Notes: generated by a model from the letters alone, not told the origin. A DNA stretch of 64,000 nt from Blastocystis hominis (GCF_000151665.1 NW_013171818.1:10001-74000); one strand, 5' to 3'; positions 1-11,395 are shown, counted from the stretch's first letter. Made by a program: numbers and translations.

Positions 1-3000
1 ATGCGTTTGGAAGAGGAGGTCAAGCCGATTGAACCAAAAGAGGTTTCGCCTTCAACAAAGGTAGAGTCGAGTTTGCTGGAAGAGAAGAAGGATTGCGAGT
101 TGCCATGTGAAGAAGTGAAGAAAAAGAAGGAAAGCGAGAGTGAGAGCAAGAGCAGTATAGTAATCACAAGTTGTTGGGAGCAAAATGTTGATTCTCCCTA
201 TGTGTGGTAAACGATTTTTCGATTTTTCAACTTTCTGTGGTGGAGAGGAAATAAGAAAGAGAATGCAAAGAAGACATTGGGAAACTCAAATTCGACAGGA
301 ATATTGAGTTCTGAAGCGGCTGTGAAAGAAGAATCGTGTGCGAATAAGAATGAAGCCAGCTTAAGTATGAGTGGGAAGAAGACGATGGATAGTGAATATA
401 TGAGTGAAGATAGTATGGAAAAGATAGTCAGTGATGACAAAGAAGACTTGAAGGTTTTGTGTAGTGATAATGAGAGGAAGCGAGAGTGCAATTCATTAGA
501 GAGGACGAATACGGTCCAACAGAAGAATGTCCCGCCGTATAAGAAGGTTCATTCTGAAATGTCGGATAAGAATGCGAATTTGGATACGCCACTTGATTTG
601 GTAGATGAGGGGTCGATTTGTAGTAAATTGAGCCCAATCCGTTCCGACAGTATATTTGCCTTCCCATCTGGGAAATTAAACACTGATTTTTCTGCTTTCT
701 CTTATCTTTGGGAAGAGAGAGGACAGGGTTCAAAGAGTTGCAGGATGCGATGGGAGTACTCGAATTCGTTGGAAATGTCCACTTTTGGAGGAGATATGGT
801 ACCAGCCAAGACAGAGAGGAGGAGGCGGGGTAGAGTACCATATAGAATGATTGAGAGTGGTTAGAGAAGAGTACAAGAAGCTGAAACCAATTCTGGAAGC
901 CAAGAAAGAAGAAAGAAGCAAGAGGCGAGAAGGAAGGAGGTTGAGCTAGAAGCGAAGGCATCGGAGAAGAAATCACAGACAGAGAGAAAGGGAGACGATA
1001 GCACCGTGAAGGAAGAGAAGAACCGAGAGGAAGCACGAGGGACGACCGAAGAGAGGGTTCAAAGAGTACGGCTACAGGAGCCGAAGGGAACCAAGGTGCC
1101 CAATGGAACCAAAGGAACCAATGGACCCCAGAAGACAGAATCGCCCCAGGTGCTTGAGAGAATGGAGGTGCCAGTGAGACCGTCAGACCCGATAGAAGAA
1201 AGCTGTGATGTAAAGAGTGACAAACCTATGTCCAAGGAAGAAGAAACGGAAGTGGGGCATATCCCGGTAGAGAAGACGTGTCTAGCGGGACCCAAGGAAC
1301 ACCCCATGGAAACAAAGGAGCAAGAGAATCCCGGAAGGATATGGAGTGAGGAGAGTATCGAAGCAAGGGAGGTCGAAGAATATCCTAAAGAGGAAGAGAC
1401 AAGGAGGTACTCAGAGGAAGGAAGGCAGAATTGGGACAGGAAGGAGGAAGAGGAGAGTAGCAGTGAAGTGTCCTCTCCTTCTACGACACCCATGGATTGG
1501 CCGAAAGAAGAGTACCTGGAAGTCTTGATGGATGAAAACGAGAATGGATATTGGAGTGACTCCACGATGGAGAACTCGGTGACGGATAGTGTTGATGGAT
1601 GGCTTGAGGTAGAGGAAAGGAAGAGCAGCCCTCTGGGTGGCTGGAGACCCTCGAGCCCCGAGAGTGAGAGATCTCACTATAGTAACGCCTCAACGCGAGA
1701 ACATTCACCGAGACGAGATACTATCCCCAATTCACACTGCAGAGTGGTCACACCTGTGAAAGTGAATGTCCAGGTGGATCGAGATGAGAGTGAGGAGGAG
1801 AAGGATGAGAAACCCTTGCAAGAAGAGAGGACGATGAAGACCCTCGGTAGAGAGGGAGAGAGTAAAGTATTGCACAACAGAGGAGACGAAGTACACAGAC
1901 CTGAAGTGAAGTGGCACAGGCGAAGCCAAAGTTGGGACGAGGATATGAAGGTCCGAGTGCCCGAAAGGAAGTGCTTACCGCAGGCAGAGGAAAGCGAACC
2001 TGAGAGTGATGTGGAGAAGGAGGAGATTGAGAGATGGCGAGAAGGTTCGGAAGGTCCTGAGGTTTGGTCTATGGAAGACCGCGGACTTGTGGAGTCTTAC
2101 CGGATAAACATCGATGCAGATGGTTTGGTAGTTCCTCCCCAGAAGGAATGTGTGGAAGGGGAGAGGGAGGTAAGAAACGAAGGTCCGAGCAAAGAGGAAC
2201 TTTTGGCAGAGCCTGAGAAAGAATCAGAGAAGCAGATATCTGTGAAGGAAGAGCAAGATGCGAAGAAAAAGGAGATATCGGTAGAGAATACCTCGCTGGA
2301 AGACGACCGCTATCTAGAGGCAGCCATTAAGAAGGCGAAGGAGACGGTAGCGGAGATAGAAGAGGAGAAGAAGAATAAGAAGAAGTCGAGACGAGGTAGA
2401 AGAGGAAAACCGAAGAAGGAAGAGAAAGGAAATGAGGAAGGCCGTAAAGACTCGGATACGACGCAGGAAGTAGTGTGTGAACCGAGGAAGGGCGAACACC
2501 TGAGAATCTATGGATTGCTAGAGGGCAACGTGAAACTGGTGTACAAGTTGATATACCGGTTGGTGGAAGTGTGCGAACTGGAATCGATAGTGCAGGACGT
2601 CCGAGTGACAATTCTCCGCAAAATTGGCCAAGAGCGCTTCTTCAAAGTGACTGGGAAGGGAATCACGAACGATAAGTTTGTGACCCCTTTCTCAGTGCTT
2701 GGAAACCATATGGGATTCCGAGTGAGAGTGTTTCTCCAGAATCCCCGGCGACCAAAGGGGAAGAAATACCAATTTGACAGGAGACTGGTGTACGGCGTGG
2801 CAACCCATAATGTAGGGACAGTGAAGAAGAAGAAGAAGATCGAAATCCTGAACTACATGAATGAGGTGGGTGCGAACGTATTGGCGCTACAGGAGACGAA
2901 ACGGACGGAACGTGATGAAGTTTGGAAAGTTCCGGGCTGTGTGGTTTTCGAACACCGGCCGAAGAAGCTGGTGAAAGGAAACCTGGGAATAGCGACGATC

Positions 3001-6000
3001 GTTCAGAGAGACATGTTTCCCGAGGTGCTCGAGATCACAGAGAATATGATCTGGATCCGGTGTGGACGAGGCGAGAAGAAGCTTGTGATCTGCAACGTGT
3101 ACATCCCTACAGCGAATGCTGGGGGGAAGAAGGAAGTGGTGATAAAAGATCTGAAGAAGAAGATAATGGGTTACGCGGGAGATAGGAAGAATGTGAATTT
3201 GGTGGTAATGGGAGACTTCAACATGACTCCCTCGGAGGTGAAGGACTGGATTCGAGGCCAGCAGATTCCCGTGGAGGTAGCTCCAATGGGGAGAGGAGAA
3301 GTAACCTTCAAGAGAGGAAGGAGTACAAGCGTTATCGACTACATTCTACATTCGATTGGAGGGAAAGCAAAGTGTAGCCAAGTCTCGGTAGTGGATTCGA
3401 AAATCTCAGATCATAATGGATTATCTGCAACTCTGAGTTTTGTGCAGAAGACTTCAGGTCCGGTGTACAAAAGTGTGAACCGATTTGCAGTACTCCGACG
3501 CTTGGAGGATGATTTGGATGACTCCAAGTTTGACATCAGCCGGTACCAGGGGTTGATAGAGGGCGAGAGTAGCGAGGCTGTGTCTCGATTCCTAGTGGAA
3601 TTGAAAGACTCGCTGGAGCAGAAAGGAATGGTCCGAGCGCCCAAACCTGGTAGAAGAGTAAAGAAGCCGTTTCCGAGGAAGATAAAGAGATTGGCGGAGA
3701 AGAGACGGAATTTACTGAAGAAGAGACACAGAGGAGAGGAACTATCGCAGGAAGAGAGAGCCCTGATGAAGAAGTGCCAGAGAGCCATAAAGCAGTACAA
3801 GGAAGAAGAGAAGATACGTGCGATTCATAGCGGTATAGAATCCCAACTCCGGAATGATAGCCGCAGACTGTGGCAATGGATAGGGAAACAGCTGAACGAG
3901 GAGAAGAGCAGGAAGGCGATGGTGATAAAGGATCCTGCAAGTGGTAGGCTGTGTACCGATGAGCACGAAGTGGCTGACTTGTGGGCTGAACACTACAGGA
4001 AGCTAGGGTCAAAGGGAAATGGCCATAGCAAGGATCTCGGATACTGGGAGAAGTTTGAGGTGAACAAACCTCAAAACCAGGGTATGTGCGGGAGCGAAGA
4101 GTACTGGAATAAAGACATATCCTGGAAGGAGGTTCGAGAAGTAGTGAAGACGATGGCAAACGGGAAGGCCTCGGGTATAGATGGTATTCCAGGAGAAGTG
4201 TACAAGGCAATAACGCGAAATAAGTGGCCTCGAGGAGATCGAGGATTAGCGTACATATTGCTGAGAGTACTGAATGCCATCTTCCATGGGAACATACCAG
4301 AGGACTTGATGACTTCTACGGTAGTTTCGGTACCGAAAAAGGGAGATTTGACGGACATGAACAATTACAGAGGTATCAGTTTGATGCCTGTGTGCGTGAA
4401 GATCGTGGCGGCAGTGATAGCTTGTCGTATCAGCTCCGTCTTTGAGAAGGAGCACTTCCTGTCGGATGCCCAGGCGGGTTTCCGTCCAGAACAGGAGTGT
4501 GTAGGGCAGGTCGGAGCTTTGATCGAGATTATACAACGATGGACTATCGAAGCGCGAGCGGTGAAAAATCGAATAAGGCTGCCGGAAGACGAGTTGCAGG
4601 CATTTGCATGCTTTATCGATTTTAAGAAGGCGTACGATACGGTCCCCCATGAAGCACTGTTGTATAAGTTACGAGCTTACGGGATATCGGGTAAAACGTA
4701 CAATTTTATCCGAACCCTGTATGACCGATCTTACATAAGCGTACGAGTGGGTCAATTGCGATCCCCGAAAGTACCCTTAGAGAGAGGTCTACGTCAAGGC
4801 TGTCCACTATCTCCGATATTGTTCTCGATCTTCATTAACGATATCCTCCCTAAACCGAAGAAGAGACTATTCTCTTGGGAACCCAAGGTTGAGGGTTTGA
4901 TGTTTGCGGATGACATCGTGGTATTTGCGAGGACGGCAGACAGATTGCAGAAGTTACTGGATCATGTCTCGAAGTGGGCGAATACATGGGAGATGTCTGT
5001 GGGGCATGCCAAATGTGGTGTGATGCTATTTGGTACTGCCGAGAAGAACGCAAACTATGTAGGAAGAGAATGGATTCTCCAAGGAGAACCGATAGCGGTA
5101 GTTGAGGAATATACCTACTTAGGAGTGAAGATCACCCCCAAACTGGACAGGACGGATATGAGGGATGCGAGAATTGGGAGGATGGAGATGCTCCTAGGTA
5201 GCCAAAAGCGATTCCTATGCAACTACAGAATTCCGGCACAGTTAAGAGTCAAAGTACTTCAGAGTGTAGTGCTGACATCCGGGCTCTATGGAGCAGAAGT
5301 ATGGGGCGGAAACAAGGATGAGGCACAGAAGGTACAAAGAGTGCTAAACAAAGGTCTCAATTACATCCTACAAGCCACCGGGAAGTTTTCCACATGCATT
5401 CCATCGTTGGAACTGGAGTTGGATTATGCCTCCGGTGTATCCTATTCTGGTGTTCAAAGCGATTTGCGAATGCATGTGGAAAGGGGAGGTGGTTGAGTCG
5501 CACGTTGGGCGATCTCATAGATAGTAGGCTGGAATGGTGGTCAACGAAGAACACCTACCTGAAGACGACGGAGAGGATAGCACAGGAAGTGCTGCAGACG
5601 GTAGGTAGAGGGATCATCGATGATCACCTGGCATGCGGTAAGGAGGTTCCGGCGCGGTGGCTAGATGAGAGGCGGAAGTGCCATGTCCAGATGGCATTCG
5701 AGATGTGGGGTGGAGAGCCACGAAACGGAAATCCTTTTTCGGCCAGAGATCTGGTACGGAGGATGATTCCACGCCTTTGGATACGCCAGCTGCAGGAGAG
5801 CGATGCGCAGTTTCTGAGGACGTACTTGACAAGAGGACGAGCCATCAACCGGCGCTACCTGGACTTGTGGTTCAGGCATCCGGAGTTGGCGAGAGGGTGT
5901 CAGGTAATCCTAGAAATGCGCTGTGGGAGCTGATGTTGTGTGGAGACGCGCTACCCTAAGCTAGAGGGGCCAGAAGGGTGTAAGTGTCCTTGCTGCGGAG

Positions 6001-6158
6001 AGTGCGAGAGGGAGACTCTAGAGCACTTCCTCTTCAAATGCCGGAGATATATGAAAGAAAGATTGGCTTTGGTCCGGAGGATCAGGGAGAGGCTCACGTT
6101 GGGCGAGGAGCGTGACGTGGATCCTTTCTCTGATCCGGATGGTTCTCGGATTGGATAA
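1..6158 (+). pseudogene. Retrotransposon polyprotein (endonuclease + reverse transcriptase), broken
   Basis: One frame is open from position 1 to 5496 except for TAA at 208-210 and TAG at 862-864. The first ~830 codons are low-complexity Glu/Lys/Arg/Ser with no recognised domain. The endonuclease spans about 2780-3440, with the catalytic QETK, GDFN (3211-3222) and SDHN signatures. The reverse transcriptase spans about 4130-5100, with the FIDFKKAYD, LRQGCPLSP and FADD blocks; FADD replaces the commoner YADD. Between about 5420 and 5500 the frame shifts, probably more than once. The continuation has an in-frame TGA at 5931-5933 and ends with a CPCC...H...C knuckle at about 5986-6035. Two stops, at least one frameshift and a third stop make it a pseudogene. 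Confidence 0.88.
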
Positions 6159-7601
6159 TGTGTCGACCCACAAAGCAGAAGTACAGGGAGTGAAGAAGAA
6201 GTCTGTGAAGAGGGATGCCCTACCTCTGCCCGATAGTCCGAACGACTCAGAGGCAGCTAGTAGGTTGACACGAGCGCTAGAGAAGGACACAAGTCCGAGA
6301 CGCGGAGGGACAAAGTCGGATCTTAGTGTTGGACCTGCAAGGGGAGATCAAGTAGAGAGCGGGAGAGTTTCGACGCCTGGGGGCGTGCCTGAGAGGGAAA
6401 AGTTGGTTAGTTGTGTCGCTATCACACCCACCAACTAGCTTTTCGGCGCCGGTTAAGGTGACCTCTTTGCCACAGGTACCGGGTAGGAAGAAGAGTAGAC
6501 AGTCTGGAATCGACGAGTTTTTCAAGATCGCGACCAAGTGCTCAGACAAGGACAAGGATTTATCTGCGGACAAGACTTCAGACAAGACTTCGGACAAGGA
6601 CAAGACTTTGGACAAGACTGGAACAAGGACAAGATGAAGATGGACTGACAGTAGGAGGACTGTCTTGGACCCGTCGAACCGAAAACGTCTACGACTGGTA
6701 CAGGAGAGGACATGGAGAGACACCCACGGATTGTCGACAAACGACAGATCTACTTCAGACAATGAGCCAATAGAGTCTCTGCTGGCTTTCAAGTTACGCA
6801 ACGATCGTGTTGCACAAGGATCGAAAGGGGTGACACACCGGCAGTCACCCACGGATGACGAGGATTCTCAGACCCCCGAGATTATACCTTTAATCGATAG
6901 GAAGGATACGGAATGTCAGACCCTACGGACGACTGGGAAGAGCTTACCGTTAACTGGAATTACTCCGGACAAGAACGACGAAGGTTCTCGCGCTGTTTCG
7001 ACGACTGCTTCGACGACTGCTAATTCGACGTTTTCGACTGCGGATTCTGGTGACGCGTGTCAAGTTTCTACTCATATCGCCGTGGACAGCCGATTTCGCC
7101 CATAACTATTGTGTAAGGACCCGGTGGATGTGAGAGGCTCGCTACGTGGCTTTGGTGATTGCAGTGTTATTCCGAGAGGATCCTTGGGACGGAGGGTCAT
7201 TCAAAGAATTTATTGTTCAGACTGGAGAGATATTGTCAAGGGTTCGATGAGAAATGGTTTTGGCTCTGTGTGTACCTCGTCTGGGGAGATTCATGGTTCG
7301 GATAGCCATGGGAGGGATAATTGGGTCCCGAACACAGGAAGGAAGGACTGTGAGGAAATCCAGATACCAGGTATTGGTTGTGAGAAGTTCTTTGGGGAGA
7401 GGAGTGAGTTGGTTGTATGTGAGGAACTAGCAAAATTTTTGCAAAGCACTCACTATGATCGGCTTACTCTTTTTGGTATCTGGAGCAGAGGGATAGCAAG
7501 CAGACCCAAGAGGTCGGCTACTGGGAAGAAGTCCAAGGCCGGAAGGTACGGACGTAACAGGCGGTCAACGGCCCGCTCAAGATCTCCTGCAGGTCAATGA
7601 A
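6159..7601 (+). other. 3' region of the retrotransposon
   Basis: Downstream of the Cys/His knuckle, short frames are open on the plus strand (6112-6438, 6665-7105, 7109-7600). They contain Lys/Asp-rich repeats (about 6541-6637) but no domain I recognise. The last part, from about 7024, is repeated at 17397-17976, so it belongs to the mobile element and not to a host gene. Confidence 0.6.
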
Positions 7602-7623
7602 TTGTTTGTTTGTTTGTTTGTTT
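7602..7623 (+). repeat. (TGTT)n retrotransposon tail
   Basis: A tandem run of TGTT closes the retrotransposon instead of poly(A). Any two adjacent units spell the host octamer TGTTTGTT. The last three T residues (7621-7623) also form the outer edge of the terminal palindrome of the virus-like element, so the two elements abut without a spacer. Confidence 0.85.
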
Positions 7624-7689
7624 ATATATATATATCCGTGTGTGCTACGCACACTCACCCGGAGGGTGACACGGATATATATATATAAA
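7621..7689. repeat. Left terminal palindrome of element A, T-shaped
   Basis: A perfect 20-bp outer stem (7621-7640 with 7670-7689) encloses two smaller perfect hairpins: 7641-7653 (5-bp stem, TAC loop) and 7655-7669 (6-bp stem, GGA loop), separated by one base. This is a three-way junction, the architecture of an adeno-associated virus terminal repeat. On the element side it is followed by TGAATCATAA, which also flanks the other two palindromes and may be a Rep recognition site (inference). Confidence 0.85.
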
Positions 7690-7774
7690 TGAATCATAAG
7701 TATATATATTCTGAGCATTTATATATGCTCTAATTGTGTTCCGTGCACGAGCACGAGCACGAGCACAGGTGTAT

Positions 7775-7787
7775 AACAAACATGACA
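7775..7787 (-). terminator. mRNA 3'-processing signal ending the acidic-protein gene
   Basis: The minus-strand octamer TGTTTGTT covers 7782-7775. Four bases upstream, a T at 7787 is the first base of a codon in the acidic-protein frame, so cleavage there plus poly(A) gives TAA. The genomic stop lies 66 nt further on, in a repetitive tail. Confidence 0.7.
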
Positions 7788-9329
7788 TTTTGAATTCATT
7801 ACTCTGTTATATTCCTTGATGAATTTTTCATACATTTCTGGCCAGTGTGTTTGATATATTGATAGGTGTGGTTGTACTTCTTGTATTATTCTTCTGTAGT
7901 CCAGGTTGGTTGGTAGTCCATCTGGTCCTATTTCTTCTTGTGACAATGCAGGTACACTTCTTATTTCTTCTAGGGAATGTTGTACATAATTTTTAATATA
8001 ATCATGACCTCTTTTTGTGATGTATTTTTCACTTGAAGTTGTGTTTCCAATATGTTTCATTCCTCGTTTTGTTTTTCCGTGTAACTTTCTAATTTCTTTT
8101 GCTACTTCTTTTAATTTTCTCCATTGTACTCCTCTTACCCTGCTCTTTTCAACACTTGGATCTGTGAATTCTCCCATAGAGTTGACCGATGGTAGTTCTG
8201 ATTTTAGAGATGGTGTAGGATTTGATGGTAGTACACTTTCATTTTCGGCTGCTTGGAATAGAGCTTCTTTAGTGCTGTCTCCCATTCCGTCAAACATGTC
8301 GATACTTATAGGTTCTACACTTTGTGGCTCTTTAGGTATGTCGCTTGCGCTGTTGAAATTTTTCTCAATTGTAACGTTCTCAATTTCTTCATTTTGCATT
8401 TGTTCTGCGGTTTGTTGGTCTTGCCATATATTAGGTAGAGGTGTTACAGTTGCTACTGGCGCTGGAGCTGGATCTGGTGGTGGATTAGGATTATCCATTG
8501 ATGTAGTTGAGTAATGCGGAGGAAAAGGTAGTGATTGACTTGATTGTTCCTCTTGTATGGCTTGAGCTCCTGGAGCAGGAGGAGGTCCTCTTGGATCGGT
8601 TGAGTACATAGGTATGTATCGTATTCTTTCATTTGGTCTTGTTTGCAGAGGTACATTTTCTGTGTTGTTGATGACTGCTGTATAGCTTAGTTCTCTTGTT
8701 AGAGCCACTGGTATATAGATGTTTACTGGTGGTGCCTGTAGTTGTACGTTGATTGTAGGAGCCTCATTTTGTATGTTTACAGTAGGTGCAGCTGTTTGTA
8801 CGTTAACAGTAGGAGCTTCATTTTGTATATTTACAGTAGGTGCTTGGTTTTGAATATTTATTGTTGGGTTGTACAGTACTCCTTGTTTTGTTTTTTTAGG
8901 TTTGTCATCATCATCATCTGTGTCAGTGTCTGAGCTGAGTACTGTTTCCATGCTGTCACTTTCCCATCCTTCATAAGGATCTTCGCTCATTTCTTTTGTG
9001 CTCTGTTGTTCGTCATCAGGTATTTGGTCCATGGTTTGTAATATTTGATTCAAAGTCATATTTCTTAATGGTGGTATATTGAATTCTTCTGGTGTTACTC
9101 TCTCACCTTCGTAGTCGTTGTTTGTAAATATAGGTTGGTAGTATTCCTCAGGATATACCATTTCAGGAGGATTTTCCGGAGGTGGTTGACCATTGTTTTG
9201 TTCTTCTTGAATTGACATGTCACTGTCTTCGGAATTGGATTCCACATCCATTGCTGCGTTGTTTCCTCCATCATCACTAGAGCTTGAACTACTGGAGTCA
9301 TCTGAGTCGCTATCCGAAGTCTCTGGCAT
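7787..9329 (-). CDS. Acidic, Ser/Asp-rich protein with 11-residue tandem repeats
   Basis: No known family recognised. The protein starts with a Ser/Asp tract, followed by a Pro/Glu-rich disordered region. Five imperfect copies of an 11-residue repeat (APTVNIQNEA-like) lie at about 8720-8880, then a Pro-rich linker. The C-terminal third is basic and better ordered (about 7790-8160, with VEKSRVRGVQWRKLKEVAKEIRK). ATG at 9329 is the first start of the frame. The genomic frame runs to 7719 (536 residues), but the octamer geometry predicts a poly(A)-made stop after 514 residues. It lies 42 bp downstream of the Arg-rich gene on the same strand. A scaffold, phosphoprotein-like or minor structural role is possible but not shown. 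Confidence 0.7.
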
Positions 9330-9359
9330 ATTGAAGTTTTGAGGTATGTCTTTGATTTT

Positions 9360-9373
9360 AACAAACAGTTCTA
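9360..9373 (-). terminator. mRNA 3'-processing signal ending the Arg-rich gene
   Basis: The minus-strand octamer covers 9367-9360. The base four before it leaves TA (9373-9372) in frame, so poly(A) would give TAA. The genome also encodes TAG at the same codon, so the stop is the same either way. Confidence 0.65.
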
Positions 9374-10147
9374 GAGATTAGTCTTTATAATACGTTGGTA
9401 AGTACTTTGTAGTGGAACGATGTTGTAGGAGGATATCATTACTTTAAGCATGACGAGTTGTCCAATAATGATTAGACCCAGTGTTCTTTTAGGTTTGTTA
9501 GAGAATAGTGTTTCAATTAGTGACTCCAGCTTTGGTGTCTTTATGGATGATGCCGTGACGGCTACTGCAAGGCTTCCTGCTGTTTCATGTCGGGTCATAA
9601 CGGCTTTCCAGTCCTCGCTTCTTGGATTTTGCTTTTTCATTAAGCGTAATAATTCGTAGAATTCTTTAGAGGTTGCAATAGATGGAGGTATGTTGTTTAT
9701 GCTGTTTTCGATTGCATTGTTGTCTTTATTCATTGCATATAATTTAGGGAACACTCTGAACTTTCTTCTGTATTTGTATATATATCTTGCTGCAGCCCAA
9801 CAGGTTCTTGTTAGATATCGGATTGCTGTGTATAGGGCGTCTTGTGTTGGAGTGTCTCCTTGTGGTTCTGCTCCGTTTTCTTGGTTGCAAGCCAGGAAGA
9901 ATGCCCTGTTGTCGTTAATCCATCGAAGTATTCCGCGTGTGTTTTGCTTATTCTTTTCTGTAATGATCTTGCGCATTCGGCGATACCGTTTAAATAGACG
10001 TCTAGTTGTACGGCGTTTATAGGGTCTGCGGTAACCCATTCGTCGAGGTCTTCTAGAGACTCGAAACCGAGTTCTTCTAAAAGGTCTACGAGAGGGGTAC
10101 ACATATCGACGCCTAGGAAATCTACGATAGGCATATCTCCAAACCAT
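9371..10147 (-). CDS. Arginine-rich putative nucleic-acid-packaging protein
   Basis: 258 residues from ATG at 10147. Residues 1-60 are about 40% Arg, with Tyr, Pro and Phe interspersed (MVWRYAYRRFPRRRY...). This composition resembles the basic arms of circovirus and anellovirus capsid proteins. The remainder is a mixed helical-looking region with a hydrophobic stretch near the C-terminus (LGLIIIGQLVMLKVMI). The capsid candidate on the other strand has no basic arm, so this protein may neutralise the genome in trans or be a second structural protein (inference). Its start is 90 bp from the divergent capsid start. Confidence 0.72.
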   Translation of the reverse strand: MVWRYAYRRFPRRRYVYPSRRPFRRTRFRVSRRPRRMGYRRPYKRRTTRRLFKRYRRMRKIITEKNKQNTRGILRWINDNRAFFLACNQENGAEPQGDTPTQDALYTAIRYLTRTCWAAARYIYKYRRKFRVFPKLYAMNKDNNAIENSINNIPPSIATSKEFYELLRLMKKQNPRSEDWKAVMTRHETAGSLAVAVTASSIKTPKLESLIETLFSNKPKRTLGLIIIGQLVMLKVMISSYNIVPLQSTYQRIIKTNL

Positions 10148-10236
10148 TAAAAAAATTATGAAGTGTCTAATTTTGTTCTATTTCGCACGGTGCGCTTTGT
10201 GCTTTTTGTGTTGTTGTGCTTTTGTCATTATTTTTT
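10148..10236. promoter_or_regulatory. Divergent intergenic region between Arg-rich and capsid genes
   Basis: This 89-bp, T-rich spacer must hold the start signals for both divergent genes. It contains the perfect small palindrome CGCACGGTGCG. No TATA box is evident beyond general AT-richness. The assignment as promoter rests on position only. Confidence 0.45.
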
Positions 10237-11371
10237 ATGGCACTTGCTGCTTACTTAGGTACTGACTTACCGTCTCTTTGTGATACTCCTGATGGTGCAC
10301 GTTGGTTGGCTTCTTATATTGATCCTGCTCATGGTAACTGTCAGACAATCCCGGACGAGGATAATACTCCTTCGATCTGCTTGCAGTCTAATTTTAACTT
10401 TACTATTGATCGTGACTTCTTTGTGTCTCCAGACTATCAAGGCGATACGCCGCCTGATCTCGATTTCTCTGTATATTTAACTCCATTTCCTGATTTTCCT
10501 GTTATGGTAATCGGGTGGTTTTATTTTATGAATAACACTACTGCTATGCGTCAGCAGAGAGCTGTGTATGTGTCTGATGCTAATACTACTGCATTTATTT
10601 CTGGAGGTAAGGCTGGTGTCGCTGAATTGCGTTGCATGTATAAAGGTTGCACGATGCATTATACTGGTAATCAGTACAATAATGAAGGTTCCATGACTGC
10701 TGCTCCTGTTGTGATTCCATTTGAGGATGTAGCTACTTCAACTGCTGGAACTTCTGAGTCCATCGAAAAGTTATGGAGAACTTCCATGTTGCCTGTTGGC
10801 GCTGATAATATTTCGAATGCGGCTCAAGGTTTTAGCAATTACGCTCTTCCCAATGGTATTTACATGGTTCAGCAGTATACAGGAACGCGTGCTCTTTATT
10901 CTTGTGAAGACAATGCTCATTTGGAGGACATTAAAGGTTATGGCCAGCAGACAATTACGTGGGATCAGATGTATAGTTATGATAACCGCTTTAAGGTTGA
11001 ACCTGATCGGATTGCGATTCAATGGTCTTGTAATCTGAATTGGGTGTGTCTTGCTGTGGAATCCATGAATGTTGCGCAGTCTTTGTTGTTCCGTGTGTAT
11101 GCCGGCTGGCAATGTCATTATTCCTATGAGAGTGGTTTCTCTGTCTTGGAGACGCACAAGTCATACCTGGATATGAAGGCTATTCAATTGGCGTCACAGA
11201 TCAATGCTGGTCTGCCTGCTGTTTATCCCGCGTCGTATAACGATTTCCGTAAGGTCTGGCGCTCCGTTCGTAGCTTCTTGAGTTCGAAGCAGATGAAGGC
11301 GGCTGTGAATGCTATAGGTGGTCTAGGTGGAGGTTTCGGAACGGCTGCTGCTATTTATAATCAATTGTTCT
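10237..11371 (+). CDS. Capsid protein candidate, single jelly-roll type (noda/bacilladna-like)
   Basis: The ATG at 10237 gives MALAAYLGTDLPSLC. Hallmarks near the N-terminus are a C-D-x-P-D-G...Y-I-D-P...I-P-D motif and beta-rich segments. Further on is the pattern R-C-M-Y-K-G-C-T-M-H-Y-T-G-N...N-E-G, matching the strand pair found in jelly-roll capsids of nodavirus and bacilladnavirus type (family knowledge recalled, not searched). A Gly-rich hydrophobic tail (AIGGLGGGFGTAAAIY) could be a membrane-active peptide. The frame ends at TGA 11416-11418. A T at 11371, four bases before TGTTTGTA, is in phase, so the mRNA would be cut there and end at 378 residues. That removes the overlap with rep. 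Confidence 0.7.
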
Positions 11372-11395
11372 TTTATGTTTGTAACAAACACTATA
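11371..11395. terminator. Bidirectional palindromic 3'-processing signal between capsid and rep
   Basis: TGTTTGTAACAAACA (11376-11390) is a palindrome of two octamers: exact TGTTTGTT on the minus strand (11390-11383) and one mismatch on the plus strand (TGTTTGTA, 11376-11383). On each side a T lies exactly four bases upstream (11371 plus, 11395 minus). Both are the first base of an in-frame codon, in capsid and rep respectively. Confidence 0.75.

Larger units (their letters stand above)
1..7622 (+). mobile_element. Non-LTR retrotransposon (LINE-like), decayed, 5' end outside window
   Basis: The element runs from the left edge to a (TGTT)n tail at about 7602-7622. It carries a long Glu/Lys-rich N-terminal region, an exonuclease-endonuclease-phosphatase (apurinic-type) endonuclease, a reverse transcriptase with an FADD catalytic box (4903-4914), and a Cys/His knuckle near 5986-6035. 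This order is typical of non-LTR elements that copy themselves by target-primed reverse transcription. The reading frame is broken several times, so this copy should be inactive. About 580 bp of the same 3' end recur at 17397-17976, which marks the true 3' terminus. Confidence 0.9.

Noticed and set aside
7621-7689. Left palindrome as a transcription terminator or ordinary microsatellite
   Set aside because: The GC-rich two-arm apex with perfect pairing and its likeness in layout to the palindromes at 13081 and 16296 fit a replication telomere better.
9811-10134. 107-codon acidic frame overlapping the Arg-rich gene, as a dual-coding gene
   Set aside because: Shifting Arg codons (AGA, CGN) by one base automatically yields Glu and Asp codons, so its acidic composition is a shadow of the Arg-rich frame.
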